Origin: Paulownia fortunei
Lineage: Eukaryota; Streptophyta; Magnoliopsida; Lamiales; Paulowniaceae
Direction: 5' to 3'
Length of the DNA stretch: 64,000 nucleotides
Assembly (NCBI GenBank): GCA_019321725.1
Contig: CM033124.1
Span: 1,550,001 to 1,614,000, forward strand
The notes beneath the pieces are model-generated. The model was not told the origin of the DNA. It saw only the letters and a list, made by a program, of their open reading frames with translations, and did not search any database. Below are positions 47,198 to 64,000 of this stretch, in pieces. Position 1 is the first letter of the stretch, and every line of letters starts with the position of its first letter. Position numbers and translations under genes: made by a program.

Positions 47198-48257
47198 TGT
47201 TAAATATGTTATCATTTTAAATAATCAAATTAATCAGTTTTTACCAGATTCTTAATGTTCCAGTTTAATATTATAATATCAGTTAGAACATGAATACAAA
47301 TGCACAGTGGGGATTAAAATTAACACCAATAATTTTAACAAGGTTCGGATAATAAATATCCTACTCCTCAAGGCCACACCTAGAGAGAAAGCAATCCACT
47401 ATCAGTGAAGAAATTACACGATATAATAAATAGATTTATAAAATAAAACTAAAGACTCCCTCTTTGTTTTGATGCCAGTCATGTATTGTTTCCACTGGTG
47501 AACTTGTTTGCGAGATCCCCTCGACTTTGAATCTACTTTGTTGAACTTTCTTCAATAATGAATCCCTTTAGACAACAAAGTGTCTTCTCCCGAAGACTCA
47601 TCTCTTCTCCCAAATAATGTATAATAGGTATTGGCATCTTCGGCTCACCTCCTTATCCCGAAGGATGTTCAATGGCGACGTTCCAACAACGTTTGGAACA
47701 CACGTGTAACTCCAAAATATTTTGTAGCTTCAATTCTTGATCATTGATCTCTGATTTCTAGAGCTTGGAATATGCTACTTTAAGTCTGAATATCGTATAT
47801 GAAAATAGCAGCATCAAACTTATGAAAGAGTGTACTTAAATACACATCTTTCAATTATTTTCTCAATCAACTTCATAGAAAGTTACCTCTTCATGAAAAC
47901 TATCCTAACACAAACTTTCTATGTTTAAATAAAGCATCTAATTACAACTCAAATCCCTACTCTAAATAACTAGATTCAGACACTCAATCTTGATAGGAAA
48001 TCAACCAATTTGCAAAGGAAGCTTTCTTTAATCTTGATTCATCTAGATAAGGCTTGTGAAAGATCTTTATTTCAATATATTAAGTATGTAGAATCCTCAT
48101 CCTACAAGCAAACAAATTATAAGAGTTAGTCTTGCACTAAATTTCTCATTAAAAATATATAAACTTTAACTTACCATAATTAGAGAAATTAATTAAATTC
48201 AATTTGTATTTTGCACAAATATTACTAACAAATAATAATTAAATTATGGACTTAACA
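47198..48257 (-). repeat. 5' LTR of the copia element
   Basis: Starts TGTTAAATATGTTATC and ends GGACTTAACA on the + strand, followed by TAAAC. It is the upstream LTR for the minus-strand genes. Confidence 0.92.
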
Positions 48258-48649
48258 TAAACGAACAAGCTAGTCAAGTTGATCTCATTGCCCCTTAACG
48301 TGAGGGATGCCAAATTTGTATCTTGGTGGTGCTTTCTTGCATTTAGGTTGGTCTTAAATGAGTTTGAAGCTAGCTATGTCATAAGCTAAAATCCAAATTC
48401 GCTCGAAAAACAAATGTAACTAGTTCAATTTATTGATGATTAACTATGGTGTTACAATTTATTAAATTGACTAGTCACATAGATAAAAACACGATAATAT
48501 AAAACATCAATTACAAGGTTTTCAAGTTAAGAAGTGGTGAATTAATAAAAAAGTATAGACAATATTGATGTTGCATTTTGAACTCTATTTTACGTTTTGG
48601 ATTGTTATGCAACTAAGCCCACAAACAAGCTCTAGAGAATTGGAATTTG

Positions 48650-49980
48650 TTTTGTAAAAATAAAATGCTCATTCATTATTTCAATAATTATTCATTATTT
48701 AAACTCTTATTCTTTTTGCATAGGAGCTTGTTTCTGTGGCATAAACTGGTATTATTCACTTGTTATCCATTAATTATTTACAAAATCCAATTTATTTAAT
48801 TTCTCATACTTTAAAAACCTTTTAAACTCATTTAGTTATTTTAGATTACATTGTTGTTTCGTAATAACAATCTAAGTAATTGATTTGGTATGGTTGGTAC
48901 ATATTATTCGGACTTAAAGTACTCATTGCAAATTGATGATGTTATGTACAACATATTTTATCTTGATTAGACATATTGATTAAAAATAAGATAGCCATTG
49001 TTTGTTTATGCACGAATTATTTTATAATCATAATAAAATTTATTGATTATATGGACAATAATGGCAATGCAGGTCAATGTTTACTTCTTTAAGTTATGTA
49101 TTATTGAAGAATGATTTATAAAAGATTGTATTCTCATTGACATATTTTAGTTCCAATTATTGTATTTAACAATTCTAATTCTAATAGATGTACCAAACTA
49201 TCCCAACTGATTACTTCATTAATCAATTTTCTTATGTCTTACATGGTAATCAATTCTTATATATTTCAGCATAATAAGTAGGTGAAGATCTATTTTTTAT
49301 ATTTTTTTTTAAGATTTGATAATTAAATAATTTCTGATCTACTTACTAGCATATTTAGAATAGATTAGTACAATTGAAAATTCTGATTCTAAAAAATCAA
49401 CCTTGCACTTCAAACTCAATATTTAATTAATAAACTTTTTTTATAAGCAAATAAAATAATCATAATTGAATAATCTTAATCTGACCAATCCTATGCATAA
49501 TTCAATTTTTGTATTTCTTAATTGTTTCTGTTCACTTTTATTACTTCCAAAATAATTTGATAAATGGCTAGATGACCGCTATCAAGGTCTATCATATTTC
49601 CCAAATTTTATATCACACAATTTCTTTTGTGAACTGAACTCAAGTTGCGCATTTAATTTATTACAATTTTCAAGTTAACCTACTATATAATCTTTCAGTG
49701 AAGGTGGCCAAAAAAGAATTTCGCTATTTAAGCGTAAAAAAATGCTAAGAGATCAATAAATCTCATATCATTCTCTAAAGTATGAGTTATATCATGATCA
49801 AATATTCTTTATTATCCTTCGACTTATTAGTTGATCATTTCTTGGCAACGGCATGCTTTATTAACATAATGTATATGTTTGAGGTTCATATTGTTAAGAA
49901 TCATTTTTTAAAATACTAAATCATTACTCTTGCATTGTGCGTTCGAGGATGATGACTTTGGAAATCATGTACTATATAAA
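48650..49980 (+). repeat. Class B segmental duplication, partial copy 3
   Basis: AAAATGCTCATTCATTATTTCA..TTATTCATTATTTAAA at 48663 matches 29888 and 32716. Similarity continues through AATCTAAGTAATTGATTTGGTA to the SPH promoter and pseudogene. 48258-48650 left of it holds nothing recognisable. Confidence 0.65.
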
Positions 49981-50490
49981 TTTTTTTTTATAAGAAAAAA
50001 GGTTAGATCGGATAAAGATTCGATGGTTACCCAACTAAGGGAACTCAGCCGTCAGAAAATGTTTTGTTCGCCATAACTCGACTGAACCGAGTCTACAAGA
50101 CTGGTTGTCTTGGTCACCCCAGCCCCACCAGCAAACTAATGAACTACGGTTTGTCATCCGTCCCACCATTATGAGTCGCAACCACAGCTCATAATACACC
50201 CTCTAATAAGAGATAGTTCTATATCCTCTATGAGGTTCCAACTAGACACTTAATATTGGATGCAAGTCACTTTAACCACTAGACCACCATGCTTGATGGT
50301 AACTATCTAATCAAGTACTTTCATTTTTTCCTTAAACCCCTTTCTATTGTGTTATTTTCTCACCTTTGATAAGGAAAGAAGAAAGAGCTTTCTATGTTTT
50401 TATTACATTGTGGATTCCTCGGTCCATATATTCATCATAATGTTATTGAGCTACAAAAAATCATGATATATATTTTTTTCATTGGGATAA
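49794..50490 (+). pseudogene. Class B SPH pseudogene interrupted by a SINE
   Basis: The start at 49794 gives MIKYSLLSF, then TACFINIMYMFEVHIVKN. A stop follows near 49909 because of a small insertion. The HCAS/DDFGNH region is recognisable up to 49980. After the SINE, the FCHL / GKKK / TMHHNC.. remains continue to an ATTGGGATAATA end near 50490, equivalent to the YDWE-stop of paralogues. Several shifts and stops; long dead. A CTATTTAAG TATA-like motif lies about 65 bp upstream. Confidence 0.75.
49971..50310 (-). mobile_element. tRNA-derived SINE, minus strand, in an SPH pseudogene
   Basis: On the minus strand it begins near the box A GGTGGTCTAGTGGTTAAAGT. It runs about 320 bp and ends in an A-rich tail, seen on the + strand as the T run at 49981-49989. 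A box B-like segment (TAGTTGGAACCTC) follows box A by about 40 bp. The flanking repeats ACTATATAA (49971-49979) and ACTATCTAA (50302-50310) differ at one base. It belongs to a different SINE family from the element at 19861. Confidence 0.8.
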
Positions 50491-50600
50491 TAATAGAGCA
50501 GGTTCGTCAATACTTGAGATCCATTGTCATCCCCTAAGCCGATGAGGTGGGGCCCGCAAGCGAGATTCAGAACAATAGACTCTGCTAGCAATTGCTTCAC

Positions 50601-52380
50601 TGATAAGTGTATATTTTAATATATTTTTGTATCAAATTCTTTATACTTTATTTATTTTATTTTTGTTAATATTATAGTTATATTAATATTTTGTATTAGG
50701 AAATAAATGAACAAAAAGATATGAAAAAGAGCAAAATAAAACCAAAAAAAGATAATATGTTTCGTGAGCAAGTTATGAGATAATATTTCATTAGATCAAA
50801 GAAGCATCATAATTAAGAAAAGAGCCACTTTTTTTTTGTTTAAGTCCATCATGTGTAGATCAAAATATATGCAAGAAATCACTTGGACTTTGCAAGTAAT
50901 TGTTAGGCTTGTATTAAATTCAGAATAAACATATTTCTATACTTAAATAGTTTTTGTAGTTTAGGCATAACTCTATGTTCAAAAGCCCTATGGACCTGAT
51001 TATTACTTCATTTGAAATCAAGAGAAAGAACTACAACTTTGTTGTTGGAAGCTTAGCTCAATTCAGCCTTAATTATAGCAGAACATTCATCTAAATATGT
51101 ACATTGGAAAGAATTTATTTATACTAATACATTTCCTTAAATCAAGCATAATTTTTTCCGTAATGGTTGGAATTAAGTGGTTCAAGTTGAAAAATTAATC
51201 TAATAGATAAATTTACAACTTTTTTGTTACTCTTTTTTCCAAATTCAACTGATTGTATGGATAAAAATGTGTGACACAATTCAGATCTGAAAATGATATA
51301 TGAATTTAGAATATATTTGAAGTTAATTAAAGTGCATTTGGAGTGAATTTAGAGATGTTAATTAAAGTACTCTTTTACTATAAATAGAGGCTCTTGGATG
51401 AGGGGGAAAGAAAATTTCATTATTGTCTTTCTTTTGGCTAAATTTTCCAATAATAATGTAAGTTTTTTGATAGTAATAGAAATGTATTTTCTAATTTTTC
51501 TACTCTTTTTATTTTTTTTTTTACTTTCACTATGCCTTTCTAAATTTCATTTTAACTGAGGAAAAATGGTGAACCTCTTAATGGAGGAAGATGAACAATT
51601 ATAAAGGTGCATAATATTCAATTGTGTTATTTTATTTTTTATTTTTTTATTGAAACCTCATTATTTAATGGTGATTCTTGATTTATATATCACCAAAGGC
51701 ACAACAAATAAATGAGTTCATTTAGCTTGTTGTACGATTTTACCCCACCGACTGCTAATGTAAAACCTTGATTTGTTGTAGACAAAGGTGTGTATAAATA
51801 TTTAATCTCATAAATAAGTGTTGATATTAAAACATTTCTTATTTTGTGGTGATTATGGATTTATGTATCTCCAATGGTATAATAAATACTTAGGTTCATT
51901 CAACTTATTGTATGGTTCTACCCCATCGATCGCTAATGTGAAACATTGATTTGTTGTAAATAAATGTGTGCATAAATATTTGATCTCATAAATAAGTATT
52001 TGTGTTAAGAGATAATTTGAAAATAATGAGACAATATAATGATTACCTTAATACATGAGTTATTTAATAGCATCTTTCCATTGAAACCTTCATTATGTAT
52101 AGATTTCAATTGTGTCATTTCAAAGAAGTAAAATAAATAAATAATCGTTCATCTATCCAAAACTCAAGAGTATATATCTAATACTCAGTATTTTTATTAC
52201 TTTGATTTTTTAGTTATAACATAATTTTTTCTTCATATTCTGAACCACATAAAGCCCATCTTTTAAGAAATATAATCCTGAAAACTTCAAACAACTTTCA
52301 TGTGGATCGACCTCGTACTCCCCAAAAATTTATTACTTAACACAACCTACACTTGAATTTGCAACCATAAAACTATAGCA
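50601..52380 (+). mobile_element. Solo LTR, 1,780 bp, nested in a TRIM LTR
   Basis: Starts TGATAAGTGTATATTTT and ends AACTATAGCA (TG...CA). It is flanked by TTCAC at 50596-50600 and 52381-52385. Removing it rejoins a normal TRIM LTR (TTGCTTC | CTCGTC). Inside are a TATA box (CTATAAATAGAGG near 51379) and, near the right end, GTGGATCGACCTCGTACTCCCC, a phrase typical of the R/U5 side of plant Ty3/gypsy LTRs. A 178-bp tandem duplication starts at 51670 and 51848. No internal domain remains, so it is a solo LTR. Confidence 0.75.
51670..52015 (+). repeat. 178-bp tandem duplication within the solo LTR
   Basis: GGTGATT-TTGATTTATRTATC and TTCTACCCCATCGAYYGCTAATGTRAAAC-type landmarks repeat with a 178-bp offset. 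The two copies have diverged noticeably. Confidence 0.7.
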
Positions 52381-53270
52381 TTCACACTCGTCCTCATTTT
52401 GCGAAAATGATTAACCCAACCATTCTAATTTTTCTTATGCAACCAATATGAGATATCATAATCACCCTCCGTCAAACATACAACGTCTTTATCGCATTTC
52501 TTCCACAATCCAAAACTGCCACCAATACACATTCGTCTGCATCTATCGCACTAATACTAACTCCTAGACCATCTCTGATACCATTTAGTCAAGGCTCAAG
52601 CCCATGGGTAGGGCCCGCAAATGAGATTCCAACACAACGAGCTCCTCTAGCAATTATTTTGTATTCGTCATTATTTTGCGAAAATAATAACTCAAGATAC
52701 TAAAGAGTCCATACCAACTTATAAACCATTCTAATTTTCCTCACACAACATATATGGGACATCACAATCACCCCTCATTGGACACGCGATGAAACGCGAC
52801 AACATCGCATTCCTTCCGCAACTCAAAACCGCCCACAGTACACATCCAATTGGATCTCCCGCACTGATAGTACCCTCGTAGTCATCTCTATACCATTAGT
52901 CACGTCCCAGACCCATGGGGTAAAGGTTTGTAAGCCAAAACTCCGGTATAATGAGCTCCACTAGCTACTATTTCGTATTCGTCGTCGCTTTGTGAAAATA
53001 ATTATTAAAGTTGTTAGAAGAGTTCATTATACCAATTTATAAACCATTCTAATTTTTCCTCACAACCAATATGGGTATCACAATCACCCCGCATTGCAAA
53101 CGTGACGTCCTCATCGTATTTCTTTTACACTCCAAGACTATCTCCAATATACATATAGTCGGACCTTCTGCGCCGATAATACCCAAAATCGGCTCTAATA
53201 ATATTTGATCATGCTTTGAGCCCATGGGGTTTCCAGCCCAAATTGAGGCCACGACACAGTGACCGTGTAG

Positions 53271-53982
53271 ATAGGTTTACTAGGTAATTTACAATATTAG
53301 TTAGAAATAAATATTAGTAATATTAGTAATACTTTATTAATGCATTTTGACAAATGATTTGCCGCGTCCACCCTTGGCGCTAGAGTGCGCCTTAGGAGCA
53401 TCACGCACACATAAAATCCATAAGATATTCCCACAGGGCCCAACTGAAGAAACTCATCAACGGCCCAGCAACAGTGAAATCCAACACTGCGCTATGTTGG
53501 CCGCGGCGCAAGTTAAATATTCCACCTTCGCATAGTCTATATTGCGCACCATTGAATTTCTCCCAAATCAAAAACCTAGTAGTTCCCCCAAACCCCACCT
53601 CAAATTCATACTCAACTCTTTGTTGCCCTCTTGGACTCCAGCCCTTCTCGAGACAGTTGAAGCTAGAGGTTTTTGTCTGTCAAATTTTAATTTACTTATT
53701 TGTCATCTTTATTGTGCTTCACAAATTCTGGTTAGATTTCTTTATATTCGGCTAAAAGAATTGTTCAAGAATCAATGTAGTTTTATTTCACTGAAGAAAA
53801 ACCCATCAACTATTTTCAATCAAAATTGTATCCTGAGGGTGTGTGTGTGTGTTTGTGTGTGTGTGTTTTTCCTGGTATATGGTAGTGCATTTGCTTATGC
53901 TTGGTATATGTGCTGTTAAGATTAGAAGGTTGGGTCCGTTCTCTGGTGATTATGGTTTTGTTATGAATTTTTGGTTGGTATA
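53271..53982 (+). promoter_or_regulatory. Promoter and 5' leader of the ELF6-like gene
   Basis: GC content rises sharply here. Two GGCCCA (site II, TGGGCC on the other strand) motifs lie at 53437-53442 and 53462-53467, common in promoters of constitutively expressed plant genes. The leader probably starts between 53480 and 53560. It contains no obvious TATA box. A leader intron is possible but cannot be placed. Confidence 0.45.
53839..53866 (+). repeat. GT microsatellite in the ELF6-like leader
   Basis: GT repeat with one TT interruption, about 117 bp before the start codon. Open frames crossing it on both strands are repeat artefacts. Confidence 0.88.
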
Positions 53983-62221
<8,239 letters not shown>

Positions 62222-62720
62222 ATACGTATTATCCTACTGAATCAGTAACCAGAGTGTGGAAGTCTTGACCAAAGGAACTCAGGAATCACATAAGCTAGAA
62301 TTCCCTGGTGATAGTTTAGGTTAGGAAAATGGACTGATCCTGTTGTAAGTAGGCAATTTACATTTGTTTTTGAACCTACTGTATTTTCTTTGTGCAATGC
62401 AAGAATTGGATCTTCACAACCCGACTGTATCGCATAACTTCAATAGAATTGGATCTGCTCGCAAGATGAGTATTCTAAGAAAGGAGAATTGTACTGATAA
62501 TTAGGATTTCTTGTTGAATTTATTACTGGGGACTGTGGAGAGCAAATGTGTCTTAGAAGGTCTATCATGTGAAAAGATTTTCATGGTGTTTGGCTTGCTT
62601 GAGTTTTGGTACATGTTTGATAACTTACAAGCTTGTTTATAAATTAGCAGATCATGAATCTAAATGGTGGTTCGTGTGTTTGTGAATTACATAAGTCCTA
62701 TTTTTCAGTTTTCTTGAAAG
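62222..62720 (+). other. 3' untranslated region and end of the ELF6-like gene
   Basis: Base composition stays gene-like after the stop at 62219-62221 and turns AT-rich beyond about 62720. No consensus AATAAA is seen close to the stop, so the poly(A) site is not placed. Confidence 0.4.
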
Positions 62721-64000
62721 AATTTGCAAACATCATCATGGCAATATTTTTTTTCATATTATCGTCTTTTTTTTTTTTTTCTTCTGTTTTTGGAACGCTA
62801 TGCTTCGATCTTGGATCTTACCACTTCAAATGATGTAACTTTGTGTTTTATGTTGTTATTATTTTTTAATTAAAATTCAAGATTCAAATATAAATGATAA
62901 AATCTAACTATTAACACTGTTGGCTTCAACAATTAATATTCAAAAAAAATGAAATTCAGAGATTATTATTCAGGCCAAAAATTATTCTAATTCGAAAATA
63001 GAATTAAGGAATTAAGTGTCCATATATAAATACAAGTGCACTTCTCTAATCAAATAATGCAATCTTGGGATGTTGAGGGAGGAAGAAGGCCATGATTTAT
63101 ATTTTGGGCACCTATCAATCTTTGGGACTGATTGATCCCATCTCTAATGATTGGAACCAGGAACTGGTTGAAGAACTTTGATAAGGTTGTTTTCTCACAT
63201 ATTAACCTAAAGTCGACCGGAAATAGAATAAGGGTCAATTTTAATAAATTCAAACCCAACAATTATCATGAGGAATAGAGTAAGGAGAATCTGCTATAAC
63301 GGCTGTCTATTCCGATAAAAACTAATAAATTTAAGACAAAATAATAACAATATAATAAATTTTTTAGTATATTTTAATTTTAATTTTTTGATTATTGTTG
63401 ATAATATATGACCCATGAGGGATTTTTTTTATAGAACAATTAAGTTATATGATATACAAAAAATAATTTTTCCATATATATATAATCCCATATTTTTAGA
63501 GTAAATTTTTTGAAACTCATAATATATTCTTAGGCATGGTTGTGTTATTTTTAAATTCACAAAACAAAATTATGAATTTCTTTTCTTGAATTCCTTTTTC
63601 CCTTTTAAATTGAAATAAAAAGAGCAAGATGCAAAATTTGGTCAAAAGTGTAGGCAGGTTACCCTCATGCACCACTCACATGAAGGTCTAAATATGATTT
63701 TATATTTGTGGTATTTGGTAGGACCAAATTAAACAAAGGGAAATAAAATTAATTATCTAATATTTCCTTATCAAATATTTGAGCCAGGAAAATTATTCTT
63801 CATATCCTTATTTAATATATTGATAATGAAAAAAATGTAATTTTACGGCAATCGTACAAGGTTAAACTAATAACACTAAGACTTGCATCAATCATTAAAA
63901 ATAAATGAATGTTATTAAACCACATCAACCCTTATAATTTTCTTTTTGAGTCCAATTTATTGAACGTAACACATTAAGTTAATTTTTTTTTAATAAGATT
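62721..64000. other. AT-rich gene-free stretch
   Basis: A T run at about 62768-62781 is followed by AT-rich DNA. The patch 63050-63300 is less AT-rich with an open frame on the minus strand, but no motif is recognised. Nothing else is supported. Confidence 0.4.

Larger units (their letters stand above)
36839..48257 (-). mobile_element. Ty1/copia LTR retrotransposon, about 11.4 kb, degenerate
   Basis: Two LTRs with TG...CA ends (36839-37907 and 47198-48257) are flanked by the perfect 5-bp duplication TAAAC (36834-36838 and 48258-48262). Coding remnants are all on the minus strand in the copia order gag, protease, integrase, reverse transcriptase, RNase H, followed by an extra ORF before the 3' LTR. 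A polypurine tract abuts the 3' (left) LTR. No clean primer binding site was found beside the right LTR. Frames are broken by many stops and shifts, so it is non-autonomous. Length, about 1-kb LTRs and the extra 3' ORF recall the Sirevirus group; that placement is an inference. Confidence 0.92.
50525..53270 (-). mobile_element. Tandem array of TRIM-like LTR units
   Basis: On the minus strand the LTR runs from TGTGATGTCCCATAT...TGGTT through ATTAGAATGGTTTATAA and TTGCTAGNGGAGCTCAT to TGGGCCT...GTGACT. It is followed by a tRNA-Met-type primer site: TCTCTGATACCA on the + strand at 52572-52583 is the complement of TGGTATCAGAGA. Units lie at 50525-50600 plus 52386-52460 (split), about 52589-52766, about 52899-53082, and a partial one from about 53205. 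Repeat spacing is about 306-320 bp. No coding capacity, as expected for TRIMs. Confidence 0.7.

Noticed and set aside
49990..50310. A tRNA gene on the minus strand near 50290
   Set aside because: Box A-like sequence is present but no cloverleaf or anticodon arm can be formed over 72-90 bp; flanking repeats and the A tail fit a SINE.
52589..53082. Cassandra-type TRIM with 5S RNA promoter
   Set aside because: No 5S rRNA-like segment is visible in the LTR units.
53971..53982. Upstream start for the ELF6-like protein
   Set aside because: The reading there begins with TTG, not ATG; the ATG at 53983 gives the conserved NVEIPKWL start.
63050..63262. 70-codon minus-strand frame at the right edge
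   Set aside because: No motif, signal or similarity that I recognise; surrounded by AT-rich noncoding DNA.

Overview
The window is nuclear DNA of a flowering plant, most likely a eudicot. The evidence is an AT-rich background, an intron-split ELF6/REF6-type Jumonji gene, plant-type LTR, TRIM, SINE and pogo-like MITE elements, and a cluster of genes of the plant-only S-protein homologue (SPH, self-incompatibility protein S1) family. The species cannot be named from the sequence. There are no prokaryotic features, and I saw no tRNA or rRNA genes or CRISPR arrays.

Layout. Positions 1 to about 35,000 hold an SPH array, all on the + strand. Open loci start near 3225, 13596, 18964, 21428 and 30913. 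Broken copies lie at 11875, 25410, 33687 and 49794. Relics lie at 4104, 14793-15804 and 16320-16590. The genes form two subclasses. Class A (about 128 residues) lies at the left and class B (138-141 residues, with a C-terminal YPP-containing insertion) at the right. Segmental duplications explain the growth: a unit of about 1.74-1.8 kb for class A and about 2.8 kb for class B. Point frameshifts, a 23-bp duplication and a SINE insertion explain the decay. Relatives of retrotransposons and degenerate repeats fill the long gene-free stretches.

Positions 36,839-48,257 are one degenerate Ty1/copia element on the minus strand. It has about 1.06-1.07-kb LTRs, a perfect 5-bp target duplication, a polypurine tract, remains of gag, protease, integrase, reverse transcriptase and RNase H, and an extra ORF downstream of pol. 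Its reverse transcriptase region is present three times in tandem. Beyond it, another SPH pseudogene (49,794-50,490) is interrupted by a SINE. A tandem array of TRIM-like LTR units follows (50,525 to about 53,270), the first of which is split by a 1,780-bp solo LTR.

Positions 53,983-62,221 are a seven-exon ELF6/REF6-like histone demethylase gene (JmjN, JmjC, four C-terminal zinc fingers). The splice model restores a continuous frame of about 1,444 codons only if one base is added back at each of two G tracts, in exons 1 and 2. Either the assembly has two homopolymer errors or the allele is damaged.

The SPH genes encode small secreted cysteine-rich proteins, presumably paralogous apoplastic or reproductive ligands. 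The Jumonji gene is an unrelated, single-copy chromatin regulator that marks the right border of the array.
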